Below are positions 43,396 through 53,284 of a stretch of DNA of 64,000 nt, one piece after another. Origin of the DNA: Lachnospiraceae bacterium (GTDB taxonomy: Bacteria; Bacillota; Clostridia; Lachnospirales; Lachnospiraceae). How positions within the stretch are numbered: position 1 is the stretch's first letter; every line of letters starts with the position of its first letter. A program made the position numbers and the translations under genes. Below the pieces are notes generated by a model, which had not been told where the DNA came from, searched no databases, and saw only the letters and a program-made list of their open reading frames with translations. Where the stretch lies: positions 1 through 64,000 of the forward strand of contig JAFQUB010000045.1 of NCBI GenBank assembly GCA_017408735.1. Reading direction: 5' to 3'.

Positions 43396-46300
43396 ATGGC
43401 AAATGCATTTTTTGAAGTGTTTCCAAAATTGAAAATTTCTCAGGAATTACAGGATATCTTTGCAGAGGTGGTTGTGACTAAGGTTACGACCACCTCTGCC
43501 CGTGATTTTATCCGTGTATATATAGAGAGTGAACGTCTGATAGAAAAGAAATATGTTTTTACTATGGAAGAATCTATCAAAAATCAGTTGTTTCGCAGAG
43601 GAAATGTGCGAATAAAAATATATGAAAGATTCTGCCTTTCCAGTCAATATACGCCGGAAAATCTGCTGGCAGCCTATAGTGACAGTATTTTAGAAGAATT
43701 AAAGGCGTACAGCCGTATGGAGTACCAGCTTTTTAAAAGTGCCACCTATCAGATGTTAGAAGGTAATATATTGGAATTTCATGTGGAAGCAACCACCATC
43801 ACCAGAGAAAAGGTGGAGGAGCTGGAACGGATTCTTGACAAAGTGATAAATGAGCGTTGTGGACTTCAGGTGGAAATCCGTATGCAGGTAACAGAGAAAG
43901 ACATCTCACTGGCAACCAAGGAAGACGATATGCGTATATCCAGAGAAATAGAACGGATTATAAGCAATTCTGCGTTGGGGGGACAGGTAAAACAGAAACA
44001 AGAAGAGGTGGCAGAAGTATCCGAGAGTCAAAAGAAAGAGCAGACAGAAAAAAAGGCAGAGTCAACACCGGCAAAAAAAGAATTTGGCGGAGAAAAGAAG
44101 CCTTTTGTGCGAAAGTCAGGTTCTTTTGGAGGCTATGGCAAGAAGGATGATGATCCGGATGTAGTTTATGGAAGAAATATTTTTGATGAAGAAACCATCG
44201 AAATTCGTTCCATTGACGGAGAAATCGGAGAAGTGGTGATTCGTGGAAAGGTATTGGAAGTAATCGAACGCCCGATTCGTAATGAAAAAACAATTCTTTC
44301 CTTTAGTATTACCGATTTTACCGACACTATTGTGGTAAAAATGTTCTGTCGGAATGAGCAGTTGGACGAAATCAAAGCAGGCGTCAGTAAAGGTGCTTTC
44401 CTAAAGGTAAAGGGTGTCACCACCATTGACCGTTTTGACAGCGAGCTTACCATAGCATCTGTGGTGGGAATTAAAAAAATTGGAGATTTTACGGTATCCA
44501 GAGAAGACAATTCTTTAGAAAAGAGAGTAGAATTGCACTGTCATACCAAGATGAGTGACATGGATGGTGTTTCTGATGTAAAGGATATTATCAAACGTGC
44601 CATGAAATGGGGGCATAAGGCAATTGCAATTACCGATCATGGTGTGGTTCAGGCGTTTCCGGAGGCAAATCATGCAGTACCACGTGACAGTGATTTTAAG
44701 GTGATTTATGGTGTGGAAGCCTATTTGGTGGATGATTTAAAAGAAATTGTAGAGCATTCCCAAAATCAGGATTTACATGGCAAATTTGTAGTTTTCGATT
44801 TGGAAACCACCGGTTTTTCACCAGACAAAAATAAAATTATTGAAATTGGTGCAGTAATGGTAGAAAATGGGAATATCATAGACCGTTTTAGTAGCTTTGT
44901 GAATCCTAAAGAGCCAATACCATTTAAAATTGAAAAATTAACCGGAATCAGTGATAATATGGTAATTAGTGCACCGGAAATTCACGAAATTCTGCCAAAA
45001 TTTCTGGAGTTTTGTGGTGATGCAGTACTGGTTGCCCACAATGCCTCTTTTGATATGAGCTTTATTAAGAAAAACTGTGAAAATCTTGGGATAGAACGGG
45101 AATTTACCAGTATGGACACCGTTGCTCTGGCAAGAATGCTATTGCCGGCGTTAAATAAGCATACACTGGATGCGGTTGCAAAGGTGTTGGGCGTTTCTCT
45201 TGAAAACCACCATAGGGCAGTGGATGACGCAGAGGCAACAGCCCACATTTTTAGAAAATTCATTCCTATGCTGGAAGAACGGGATGTTAAGAGTCTGGAT
45301 GACATTAATAAAATTTCCATTCTATCAGAAAAGAAAGTGAAAAAACTTCCATATTACCATGCTATTATTCTGGCGCAAAATGAAGTAGGGCGTGTGAATT
45401 TATACCGTTTGATTTCTTATTCTCATTTGAATTATTATAACCGAAAGCCTAGAATTCCTAAGTCAGTATATATGAAGTACTCAGAAGGCTTACTTATCGG
45501 TTCAGCCTGCGAAGCGGGAGAGTTGTATCAGGCGATTTTAGCAGGAAGACCACAGGAAGAAATCACAAGACTGGTGGAATTTTATGATTATTTGGAAATA
45601 CAGCCACTGGGAAACAATATGTTTATGTTGGAAAGTGATAGATCTCCGGTAGATTCGGTGGAAGAATTAATCGAAATTAATAAGAAAATCGTAAAACTTG
45701 GTGAAGAATTTAACAAACTGGTAGTGGGAACCTGTGATGTGCATTTCTTAGATCCGGAAGATGAAGTATACCGGCGCATTATTATGGCAGGAAATGGATT
45801 TAAAGATGCAGATAATCAGGCACCATTGTTCCTGCGAACCACAGAAGAGATGTTAAACGAGTTCATGTATCTTGGTGAAGAAAAAGCAAGAGAAGTTGTT
45901 ATTACCAATACCAACAAAATTGCAGATATGATAGAAAAGATTTCACCGGTACGGCCGGATAAATGTCCTCCAGTGATTCCGGATTCGGACAAGATGCTTC
46001 GAAATATCTGTTATGATAAGGCTACAGAGATTTATGGTGAAAATCTGCCGGAAATTGTAAAGGAACGTTTGGAGAGAGAATTAAATTCTATTATCAGCAA
46101 TGGATTTGCGGTGATGTATATTATTGCTCAGAAATTGGTGTGGAAGTCCAATGAAGACGGCTATCTGGTAGGTTCCCGTGGTTCGGTAGGTTCTTCCTTT
46201 GTGGCAACCATGTCAGGTATTACGGAAGTTAACCCACTGCCGCCACATTATATTTGTAAAAAATGTCATTTCAGTGACTTTGATTCCGAGGAAGTAAAGA

Positions 46301-47859
46301 AGTATGCCGGAGCGGCGGGATGTGATATGCCGGATAGAAATTGTCCGGTCTGTGGCGAGCCGTTAATCAAAGAAGGATTTGATATACCATTCGAAACATT
46401 CCTGGGGTTCAAGGGAAACAAGGAGCCGGATATTGACCTTAACTTTTCAGGGGATTATCAGGGAAAGGCTCATCGTTACACAGAAGTAATCTTTGGTGAG
46501 GGGCAGACCTTCCGTGCAGGAACCATTGGTACGCTGGCAGATAAAACAGCGTTCGGTTATGTGAAAAATTATTACGAAGAACGTGGTCAGAGAAAGCGAA
46601 ATTGCGAAATATCAAGAATTGTGGAAGGGTGTACCGGGATTCGAAGAACCACCGGTCAGCATCCGGGAGGTATTATTGTATTGCCTTTGGGAGAAGAAAT
46701 TTATTCTTTCACACCAGTGCAACATCCGGCAAACGATATGACCACGGATATTATCACAACCCATTTTGATTACCATTCCATTGACCATAACCTGTTAAAG
46801 CTTGACATACTGGGACACGACGATCCCACCATGATTCGAATGCTTGAGGATTTAACCGGCATTGATGCAAAGAAAATTCCACTGGATAATCCGGATGTCA
46901 TGTCACTGTTTCAAAGTACAAAGGCATTGAATATTCGACCGGAAGATATTGGCGGCTGCCCATTAGGTTCTCTTGGAATACCGGAATTTGGTACAGATTT
47001 CGTTATCCAGATGCTTGTGGATACCAAACCCAAAAGCTTTTCGGACTTGGTGCGTATTTCAGGGCTTTCCCATGGAACAGACGTGTGGCTTGGAAATGCC
47101 CAGACATTGATTGAAGAAGGAAAAGCCACCATTTCTACCGCTATTTGTACCCGTGATGATATTATGACTTATCTAATTTATCAGGGGGTAGAAAGTGAAT
47201 TATCCTTTACCATTATGGAAAGTGTTCGTAAAGGAAAAGGCTTGAAACCAGAGTGGGAAGAAGTTATGACGGAAAATGGTGTGCCGGACTGGTACATTTG
47301 GTCCTGTAAGAAAATCAAGTACATGTTCCCGAAAGCCCATGCGGTGGCTTATGTTACCATGGCATGGAGAATTGCATATTGTAAGATTTTTTATCCACTG
47401 GCTTATTATGCGGCATTTTTTAGTATTCGTGCTACGGCGTTTAGTTATGAACTGATGTGTCAGGGAAAAGAAAAACTGAATTATTTTATCGAGGATTATA
47501 ATAAACGCAAGGATACCTTGTCAAAGAAAGAACAAGATACCTTAAAAGATATGAAAATTGTACAAGAAATGTATGCCAGAGGCATAGAATTTCATCCTAT
47601 GGATATTTACACTGCAAAGGCTCGTGTTTTCCAGATTATTGATGGAAAATTAATGCCTGCCCTAAGTACCATTGAAGGGCTGGGAGATAAAGCGGCGGAT
47701 GCAGTAGAAGAAGCGGCGAAACAGGGGAAATTCCTGTCAAAAGATGATTTCAGACAGCGTACCAAGGTCAGCAAAACCGTAATTGATTTAATGTCCGACC
47801 TTGGCATTCTGGATAATCTTCCGGAAAGCAATCAGCTTTCATTATTTGATGTGATTTAA
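43396..47859 (+). CDS. polC: DNA polymerase III alpha subunit, Gram-positive PolC type
   Basis: PolC, 1487 aa, the replicative polymerase of Firmicutes with built-in proofreading. Order: N-terminal domain (1-200), a Lys/Glu-rich linker, an OB domain (about 265-370), a PHP domain starting at HCHTKMSDMDGV (about 381), a 3-5 exonuclease inserted in it with FDLETTGFSP (about 468), then polymerase palm, thumb and fingers. Zinc-like cysteines lie around 952-995 (ICKKCHFSDF and NCPVCGEP), and the catalytic carboxylates PDIDLNFSGDY near 1012. GQHPGGIIVLP is conserved. Its orientation suggests that plus is the leading-strand direction here. The last 18 bp overlap the convergent M20 peptidase gene. Confidence 0.98.
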   Translation: MANAFFEVFPKLKISQELQDIFAEVVVTKVTTTSARDFIRVYIESERLIEKKYVFTMEESIKNQLFRRGNVRIKIYERFCLSSQYTPENLLAAYSDSILEELKAYSRMEYQLFKSATYQMLEGNILEFHVEATTITREKVEELERILDKVINERCGLQVEIRMQVTEKDISLATKEDDMRISREIERIISNSALGGQVKQKQEEVAEVSESQKKEQTEKKAESTPAKKEFGGEKKPFVRKSGSFGGYGKKDDDPDVVYGRNIFDEETIEIRSIDGEIGEVVIRGKVLEVIERPIRNEKTILSFSITDFTDTIVVKMFCRNEQLDEIKAGVSKGAFLKVKGVTTIDRFDSELTIASVVGIKKIGDFTVSREDNSLEKRVELHCHTKMSDMDGVSDVKDIIKRAMKWGHKAIAITDHGVVQAFPEANHAVPRDSDFKVIYGVEAYLVDDLKEIVEHSQNQDLHGKFVVFDLETTGFSPDKNKIIEIGAVMVENGNIIDRFSSFVNPKEPIPFKIEKLTGISDNMVISAPEIHEILPKFLEFCGDAVLVAHNASFDMSFIKKNCENLGIEREFTSMDTVALARMLLPALNKHTLDAVAKVLGVSLENHHRAVDDAEATAHIFRKFIPMLEERDVKSLDDINKISILSEKKVKKLPYYHAIILAQNEVGRVNLYRLISYSHLNYYNRKPRIPKSVYMKYSEGLLIGSACEAGELYQAILAGRPQEEITRLVEFYDYLEIQPLGNNMFMLESDRSPVDSVEELIEINKKIVKLGEEFNKLVVGTCDVHFLDPEDEVYRRIIMAGNGFKDADNQAPLFLRTTEEMLNEFMYLGEEKAREVVITNTNKIADMIEKISPVRPDKCPPVIPDSDKMLRNICYDKATEIYGENLPEIVKERLERELNSIISNGFAVMYIIAQKLVWKSNEDGYLVGSRGSVGSSFVATMSGITEVNPLPPHYICKKCHFSDFDSEEVKKYAGAAGCDMPDRNCPVCGEPLIKEGFDIPFETFLGFKGNKEPDIDLNFSGDYQGKAHRYTEVIFGEGQTFRAGTIGTLADKTAFGYVKNYYEERGQRKRNCEISRIVEGCTGIRRTTGQHPGGIIVLPLGEEIYSFTPVQHPANDMTTDIITTHFDYHSIDHNLLKLDILGHDDPTMIRMLEDLTGIDAKKIPLDNPDVMSLFQSTKALNIRPEDIGGCPLGSLGIPEFGTDFVIQMLVDTKPKSFSDLVRISGLSHGTDVWLGNAQTLIEEGKATISTAICTRDDIMTYLIYQGVESELSFTIMESVRKGKGLKPEWEEVMTENGVPDWYIWSCKKIKYMFPKAHAVAYVTMAWRIAYCKIFYPLAYYAAFFSIRATAFSYELMCQGKEKLNYFIEDYNKRKDTLSKKEQDTLKDMKIVQEMYARGIEFHPMDIYTAKARVFQIIDGKLMPALSTIEGLGDKAADAVEEAAKQGKFLSKDDFRQRTKVSKTVIDLMSDLGILDNLPESNQLSLFDVI

Positions 47860-49032
47860 ATAAGATAAGGCACTCATGGCATAGATGCCGGCACCGATAG
47901 ATAAGGTGTCGGTGTCTATTTTAAATTTAGGGCTGTGCAGAGGATAAATAGTGTCTTTGTCCTCGTTGTAATTACCCAGCCAGAAAAAGTAAGCAGGAGC
48001 GTAGTCAGCGAAGGTACTGAAATCATCTCCGGCAGTGGAAGGTGTGGGCTCTATATAAGGAATGGACAATGCATTGGCAGCTTCCACTGCATATGGGTAT
48101 AATGCTTCATCATTGATGACTGCACTGTGCAATGGAATATAATCAATCTGTGCCTGAACCTGATAGGCAGCAGCAATCTGAGTTACAATTTCTTTGAAAC
48201 GCCGTTCAATCAGTTGTTCCATTTCTTTGCTGTAACAGCGACAGGTTCCGGCCATTTCTACTACTTCCGGATTTACATTAAAGGTTAGTCCGTCCCCGGC
48301 GTGAATGCTGCATACAGAAACTACACTTGCCTGGGTAGGTGGGACGTTACGGCTGGTAATGGTCTGCAACCCTTGAATAATAGAGGAAGCAGCAACAATG
48401 CTGTCGATATTGGACTCTGGAATAGCGCCGTGTCCCCCTTTACCGGTAAGAATGATTTTGAATTTATGTACAGCAGCCATAATTCCACCGGTCTTTAAGC
48501 CGAGAAAACCACTTTTTACGGTTGAAGCATTGTGTAGACCGAAGATGGCATCCACATGTGGTGCCTCCATGCAGCCTTTCTTGGCAAAGTATTCAGCACC
48601 GCCTGCCCCTTCTTCAGCTGGCTGAAAAATGAATTTAATTGTTCCACAAAAACAATCCGTCATCTGGCTTAGAATCCGGGCTGCACCCAGCAGACAGGAG
48701 ATATGACCGTCGTGACCGCAGGTATGAGAAACGCCGTCAGTAAGAGAGGGGGTAAGGCAACTGCTTTGTTCTTGGATTGGAAGTCCGTCAATATCTGCCC
48801 GTAAAGCTACGCACGGACCTTCATTGGTACCATGGAGCAATCCAACCACTCCAACAGAACTGTCCATATCTGTAATTTCAATACCCAGACGAGTAAGTTC
48901 ATTCTTGATATAGGTTGTGGTGTTAAATTCCTGAAAGCTTAGTTCCGGATGCTGGTGCAGATAGGTGTAATGCTCTATCAGCTCCTGTTTAATAGCCTTC
49001 ATTTTCTCTTTTACAAGCAAAGCGCAATTCAT
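47842..49032 (-). CDS. M20 family amidohydrolase/peptidase (M20D type)
   Basis: 396 aa metal-dependent hydrolase of the IAA-amino acid hydrolase/hippuricase/N-acetyldiaminopimelate deacetylase group. Seen: HQHPELSFQEF, RADIDGLPIQEQS, the metal ligands in SHTCGHDGHISCLLGAA, the catalytic Glu in FQPAEEGAGGAEYF, GLHNASTVKSG and a dimerisation domain with GKGGHGAIPESN. The ATG at 49032 has AGGAGGA upstream on the minus strand; in-frame starts further upstream would run past the intergenic promoter zone. It is divergent from a TetR gene, a likely regulator. The substrate is an N-acyl amino acid, not further specified. Confidence 0.9.
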   Translation of the reverse strand: MNCALLVKEKMKAIKQELIEHYTYLHQHPELSFQEFNTTTYIKNELTRLGIEITDMDSSVGVVGLLHGTNEGPCVALRADIDGLPIQEQSSCLTPSLTDGVSHTCGHDGHISCLLGAARILSQMTDCFCGTIKFIFQPAEEGAGGAEYFAKKGCMEAPHVDAIFGLHNASTVKSGFLGLKTGGIMAAVHKFKIILTGKGGHGAIPESNIDSIVAASSIIQGLQTITSRNVPPTQASVVSVCSIHAGDGLTFNVNPEVVEMAGTCRCYSKEMEQLIERRFKEIVTQIAAAYQVQAQIDYIPLHSAVINDEALYPYAVEAANALSIPYIEPTPSTAGDDFSTFADYAPAYFFWLGNYNEDKDTIYPLHSPKFKIDTDTLSIGAGIYAMSALSYLNHIK

Positions 49033-49091
49033 AAGTGAAATCCTCCTGAAAATTCGATAGAAATGTAGAAAAAATTTTTCAAACAATGTAA

Positions 49092-49105
49092 TATAATATA
49101 TTATA
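49092..49105. promoter_or_regulatory. 14-bp AT palindrome between the M20 peptidase and TetR genes
   Basis: TATAATATATTATA is a perfect 14-bp palindrome in the 96-bp divergent region. It contains TATAAT on both strands, so it could be two overlapping -10 elements, an operator for the TetR protein, or both. Being pure A/T, it has a higher chance of being fortuitous. Confidence 0.35.
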
Positions 49106-49128
49106 GCACAAAGCAAAGGGATGAAAAG

Positions 49129-49689
49129 ATGAATTTAAGAGAACAAATAATCAATACAACCATAGATTTGTTTAATGAAAAAGGATACAAATTCCGTTTG
49201 GATGATATTGCAGAACAATTATATATCAGTAAAAAAACCATCTATACTCAGTTTCCGGATAAAGAAACTTTATTTCTAGAAGTGATTCGTTATTGTGGAA
49301 GCGAGGCAGCAGCTATGCAGCGAAAAATACTGGAGAACAAAAAAGAAAGTCATGCAGAAAAGGTAAGACAATTATTGATGGTGTGGCCGGAACAATACCG
49401 CAGATTAAATCAGCAGAAATTAATTACGTTAAGGGTGGAAAATCCGAAAATTGCAAAAAGATTAAAGGAATATTACGATGAAGAATGGGAACTGATTGAA
49501 GATACGTTGAAAGAAGCCATGCTTCGAGGAGAGGTTATTCATGTTCCCGGTCGATTGCTTCGCACTATGCTGGAGGCTTCTCTGGAAAGAAGTGTCGCAG
49601 AAGCCGCCCAGTCAGAGGACGAAGCAATGGATGAGAATACAAGAAAAGATGTTGTCCGTATCCTTATGAACGGAATAGAAATCATGTAA
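49129..49689 (+). CDS. TetR/AcrR family transcriptional regulator
   Basis: 186 aa. N-terminal helix-turn-helix: IINTTIDLFNEKGYKFRLDD then IAEQLYISKKTIYTQFPDKE (about 26-45), the standard TetR recognition region. The C-terminal domain is helical and unassigned. It is divergently transcribed from the M20 peptidase gene with a palindrome between, so it probably controls itself and that gene. GGGATG before the ATG is a weak site. Confidence 0.92.
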   Translation: MNLREQIINTTIDLFNEKGYKFRLDDIAEQLYISKKTIYTQFPDKETLFLEVIRYCGSEAAAMQRKILENKKESHAEKVRQLLMVWPEQYRRLNQQKLITLRVENPKIAKRLKEYYDEEWELIEDTLKEAMLRGEVIHVPGRLLRTMLEASLERSVAEAAQSEDEAMDENTRKDVVRILMNGIEIM

Positions 49690-49698
49690 ATACTTAAA

Positions 49699-50451
49699 TT
49701 ATATGTCTAACATTTGTGCCAAAGCCAAGGACGGCAGTTTAGAATTTTCATATAAACTGTAAAGCGAATCTGATTGCTGTGTCTTCTCTTTGGCATTTTC
49801 GTTTTCGTCGGGCTCGGAAGAAATAATTTTCTCGAATAAAAGAAGAAATTCTAAATAATCTTCATAAGAAAAAGAAAACGCTTCTGTGTTAGTTGTTTCA
49901 GAGGATGTCTGTTCCACTACCTGAGGAGTGGCAACTGTCTGGCTGGAAGAAGCAAGAGTTACATTTGGAACTTCCACGCCCTGATTCATATAATTTGTTA
50001 CTTTAACTACATAGTCCTGCGTTTCTTTAAAAGGTGGAATACCGCCATATTTTGCCACGTTGTTACTTCCTGCATTGTAGGCTGCTAATGCGTAAGACAC
50101 ATTGCCGTCATACTTGTCCAAAAGTTCTGCAATATATTTGGCGCCGCCCATAATATTTTGTTCCGCATCAAAGGAATTGGTTACTCCTAAAGAGGCGGCA
50201 GTAGCTGGCATAAGCTGCATAATTCCCTGAGCACCGCATCTGGAAACTGCATTGGCATCAAAATTGGATTCCTGTTTACCAATTGCTTTCAGTAAATTGA
50301 CAGGAACCTGATAAGTATCTGCTGCTTTTTGAAAAATGCTGTCCAAAGACTGGCTTTCTCCAAGGTAAGAAGAAAAGTCAGAAACTGCATTGGAAGATTG
50401 AACAGCGGTAGCAGTTGTATCGCTGGTAATTGCATTTACTCCATAAATCAT
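49699..50451 (-). CDS. Lytic transglycosylase (SLT domain) without signal peptide
   Basis: 250 aa. SLT domain about residues 38-145: catalytic Glu in LLKAIGKQESNFDANAV, CGAQGIMQLMPATAASLG, NIMGGAKYIAELLDKYDG and ALAAYNAGSNNVAKYGG. The C-terminal 90 residues are Ser/Thr/Glu-rich. The N-terminus MIYGVNAITSDTTATAV has no hydrophobic signal, so export is unexplained; export by a flagellar-type or holin-like route is one possibility. Known SLT enzymes cut peptidoglycan with formation of anhydromuropeptides. A weak GGGGAA site precedes the ATG. It converges on the TetR gene with a 9-nt gap. Confidence 0.9.
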   Translation of the reverse strand: MIYGVNAITSDTTATAVQSSNAVSDFSSYLGESQSLDSIFQKAADTYQVPVNLLKAIGKQESNFDANAVSRCGAQGIMQLMPATAASLGVTNSFDAEQNIMGGAKYIAELLDKYDGNVSYALAAYNAGSNNVAKYGGIPPFKETQDYVVKVTNYMNQGVEVPNVTLASSSQTVATPQVVEQTSSETTNTEAFSFSYEDYLEFLLLFEKIISSEPDENENAKEKTQQSDSLYSLYENSKLPSLALAQMLDI

Positions 50452-50602
50452 AATGTTCCCCCTGATTATTTATTATATAGCATAGTTTTTGAATTACTTC
50501 ATTTAGTATACCATAAGAAAAAAGTGCTTACAACTATTTATTGCACCGCCATTTTAAGTATGTTAAAATCTTGAAAGACAGAGTAAAGAAAAGAGGATGA
50601 TT

Positions 50603-51367
50603 ATGATAGAGGTAGTGAAAGTAAAGCAATTGGTTATCGGAGAAGGAGTGCCGAAAATCTGTGTTCCTATTGTGGCATGCGACCAGCAAAGTATACTGGC
50701 GGAAGCAGAAAAAGCAGAAAAGTCCAAGGCAGACATGGTAGAATGGAGGGCAGATTTTTGGAAATTTTGTAAGGATTTTGAAAAAGTAGAGCAGCTTCTG
50801 GAAAAATTACAGCAGGTTCTGAAAACAAAACCGTTACTGTTTACCATTCGAACCAAGGGCGAAGGCGGTGAATTTGCAGGAACGGTGGAAGAATACGAAG
50901 AATTAGTTCGAATCGCTTCAAAAACCGCAGATTTGGTGGATATTGAAGTGTTTATGAAGGGGCTTTCGGCAGAAAAACTGATAAAGAAATGTCAGCAAAA
51001 TTCCAGCAAGGTAGTTGCGTCTAACCACGAATTTCATAAAACACCGATGCAGGAAGAAATCGTAAAGCGTTTACAGCAGATGCAGGAAATTGGTGCAGAT
51101 ATTTTAAAAATTGCCGTGATGCCTGAAAACAAAAAGGATGTGTTGACGCTTCTTTCAGCCACAGAAGAGATGGTGAGTGAATACGCCAAAAGACCGGTGG
51201 TTACAATGTCTATGGCAGGTTTGGGTGCAGTCAGCCGTATTTCCGGGGAAATTTTTGGTTCAGCCATAACCTTTGGAAGTATGGAGAGGGCATCTGCACC
51301 GGGGCAGTTGGAACTGGTAGATTTAAGAAACGTATTAGAAATTATACATAACAGTAAGGAGAAATAA
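50603..51367 (+). CDS. aroD: 3-dehydroquinate dehydratase, type I
   Basis: AroD, 254 aa, third step of the shikimate pathway by a Schiff-base mechanism. Seen: PIVACDQQS, MVEWRADFW, IRTKGEGGEF, the catalytic His in VASNHEFHKTP, the Schiff-base Lys in GADILKIAVMP and MSMAGLGAVSRISGEIFGSA. ATG 50603 sits 6 nt after AAGAGG; an in-frame ATG at 50597 is adjacent to it and less likely. aroK follows after 1 nt. Confidence 0.95.
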   Translation: MIEVVKVKQLVIGEGVPKICVPIVACDQQSILAEAEKAEKSKADMVEWRADFWKFCKDFEKVEQLLEKLQQVLKTKPLLFTIRTKGEGGEFAGTVEEYEELVRIASKTADLVDIEVFMKGLSAEKLIKKCQQNSSKVVASNHEFHKTPMQEEIVKRLQQMQEIGADILKIAVMPENKKDVLTLLSATEEMVSEYAKRPVVTMSMAGLGAVSRISGEIFGSAITFGSMERASAPGQLELVDLRNVLEIIHNSKEK

Positions 51368-51368
51368 T

Positions 51369-51890
51369 ATGGCAGGAATTGATTTTAATCTTATGTTAAT
51401 TGGATTTATGGGAACTGGAAAGTCAACCATAGCAGCCAAATTAAAAGAAGTATTGAAAGTGGAACAAATTGAGATGGATGCATTAATTGCAGAAGAAGCA
51501 GGCATGAGCATACCGGATATTTTTGAAAAATTTGGAGAATCTCATTTCAGAGATTTGGAAACAGAAATGCTTCGCAAATTCAAAGAAAAGAAGCCGGTAG
51601 TTGTATCCTGTGGCGGTGGGGCAGTACTTCGTGACGAAAACATTGAAATAATGAAAGGACAGGGAAAAATTATTCTGCTGACAGCCACACCGGAAACCAT
51701 ATATGAGAGAGTAAAAGATAGCAATGACCGCCCGGTATTAAACGGAAATATGAATGTAGCATATATTAGCGAGCTGATGGAAAAAAGAAGGGCGCGCTAT
51801 GAAATGGCAGCAGACATTGTGATTACTACGGATGGTAAAGATGCAGATGAAATTTGCAATGAAATTTTAGAAGCTGTAAATGTAAAATAG
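51369..51890 (+). CDS. aroK: Shikimate kinase
   Basis: AroK, 173 aa, phosphorylates shikimate. Seen: P-loop LIGFMGTGKSTIAAKL, DALIAEEAGMSIPDIFEKFGE, HFRDLETEML, VVSCGGGAVLR and the lid region NDRPVLNG. Coupled to aroD. A terminator follows at 51920. Confidence 0.97.
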   Translation: MAGIDFNLMLIGFMGTGKSTIAAKLKEVLKVEQIEMDALIAEEAGMSIPDIFEKFGESHFRDLETEMLRKFKEKKPVVVSCGGGAVLRDENIEIMKGQGKIILLTATPETIYERVKDSNDRPVLNGNMNVAYISELMEKRRARYEMAADIVITTDGKDADEICNEILEAVNVK

Positions 51891-51919
51891 TAAATAGAAG
51901 TGTTTATAATTATATGGAG

Positions 51920-51948
51920 TAGCCGGGAAATGTCCCCGGCTATTATTT
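51920..51948 (+). terminator. Terminator after aroK
   Basis: The 8-bp stem TAGCCGGG (51920-51927) with CCCGGCTA (51935-51942) and loop AAATGTC is followed by TTATTTAT. Confidence 0.8.
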
Positions 51949-52116
51949 ATATAGAAGAAACAAAAAAGCAGTAGAAAATTCTTGTAAAATATGACGAGAA
52001 ATATTAAAAAAGTATAAAAGGTGTTTTTTCTTAAGAAAAATATGTTATGATAATACCATCATTGCAAAGTTCCGCACAATCGTGCAAAATTTCCCGAAAC
52101 ATAAGGAGGAAATTTT

Positions 52117-53043
52117 ATGGAATATGAAAAATTTGTAGATACCATGCGAAGAAAGGTGGAAGCCTTAAGTGATGCCGGAACCAGAGTAGTCATTATGGAG
52201 GTTTGTAAAAATAATGGCGTAAAAAAGAAGGGGTTAATGGTGAAGGCAAAAAACTGTAATATGGCTCCCACGGTGTATCTGGAAGAATTTTATGAAGAAT
52301 ACAAACGAGGAAAAACTTTGGAAGAAATCACAGAAGCAATTGTGAAAGTCTATCGGGATAATGATGCTTTTATTAATTTTCATGTGGAAGATTTTAAGGA
52401 TTTCAGACAAATGAAATCACGGCTTGTATTTCGAATTGTAAATTATGAAAAGAATGCAGAAATGTTAAGTGACAGTCCACATATTACGTTTTTGGATCTG
52501 GCAGTTGTGCCATATATATCCTTTCCGGTGGACGGAAATAATTGTGGTTCCATACTGGTAAAAGATGAACATTTGATGCTTTGGGGAATCAATGCAGAAA
52601 CAGCTATGAAAATTGCGGCAGAGAATACACCTAAATTATTGCAACCCCAGATACATAAGATGGAAGATACCATACGTCAGCTGATAAGTACAGGTGCAGG
52701 AGGGGATAGGAGAGAGTATGAGAATTTATTAGAAGAAATGGAAGAAAGTGCTTACAAAGTACCGATGTATGTTTTGACAAATCCTAAAAATTTGTATGGA
52801 GCATCCTGTATGGTATATGATGGTGTAATCGAAATGTTTGCGGAAGAAATGGGAGAAGATATTTATATTTTGCCAAGCAGTATTCATGAGGTTATATTGG
52901 TTCCGGCTTCTAAGGCGTTGGCGGCTCTGGAATTAAGGAGTATGGTGCAGGAAATTAACAGCACACAAATACCGGAAGAAGAGATTTTATCTAATCATGT
53001 GTATAAGTTTTCCGTAGAAGAGCGAGGTTTTTGCATGATTTAG
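52117..53043 (+). CDS. DUF5688 family protein
   Basis: 308 aa, cytoplasmic, of a family of unknown function found mainly in Lachnospiraceae. Seen: NGVKKKGLMVK near residue 32, APTVYLEEFYEEYKRGKTLEEI, the segment KSRLVFRIVNYEKNAEML, VPYISFPVDG, LMLWGINAETAMKIAAENTP and near the C-terminus ILPSSIHEVILVPAS. AAGGAGG precedes the ATG. It is a single gene between aroK and tRNA-Arg. Members often occur in many copies per genome, and no function is known to me. Confidence 0.8.
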   Translation: MEYEKFVDTMRRKVEALSDAGTRVVIMEVCKNNGVKKKGLMVKAKNCNMAPTVYLEEFYEEYKRGKTLEEITEAIVKVYRDNDAFINFHVEDFKDFRQMKSRLVFRIVNYEKNAEMLSDSPHITFLDLAVVPYISFPVDGNNCGSILVKDEHLMLWGINAETAMKIAAENTPKLLQPQIHKMEDTIRQLISTGAGGDRREYENLLEEMEESAYKVPMYVLTNPKNLYGASCMVYDGVIEMFAEEMGEDIYILPSSIHEVILVPASKALAALELRSMVQEINSTQIPEEEILSNHVYKFSVEERGFCMI

Positions 53044-53146
53044 AAAGGAAAAATTTGAAAATGTGTTAAAAATGAAAATTACTGATTGATTAATCTTTAA
53101 AAATGTTGTAAAATGTAATGCGTGGTTTGTGGCAGTACAAACTCGT

Positions 53147-53219
53147 GCGTTTGTAGCTCAGGGGATAGAGCAACGGTTTCCGGTACCGTGTGGCGGGGGT
53201 TCGAATCCCTCCAGACGCA
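53147..53219 (+). tRNA. tRNA-Arg (anticodon CCG)
   Basis: A 73-nt cloverleaf: acceptor stem GCGTTTG with CAGACGC (one T-G pair), D-arm with GGGGATAGAG, anticodon stem ACGGT/ACCGT around loop TTCCGGT giving anticodon CCG (reads codon CGG), and T-arm GGGGGTTCGAATCCCTC. The CCA end is not encoded and must be added. Confidence 0.95.
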
Positions 53220-53284
53220 TATTACGTTTTAGGTTTTAACAATTTACAAAGAGTAACCCTGAATTACAGGAGGTTAATTAGAAA

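Noticed and set aside
47842..47859. polC and M20 peptidase overlap as an annotation error
   Set aside because: Both reading frames and stops check out; an 18-bp tail-to-tail overlap of convergent genes is normal.
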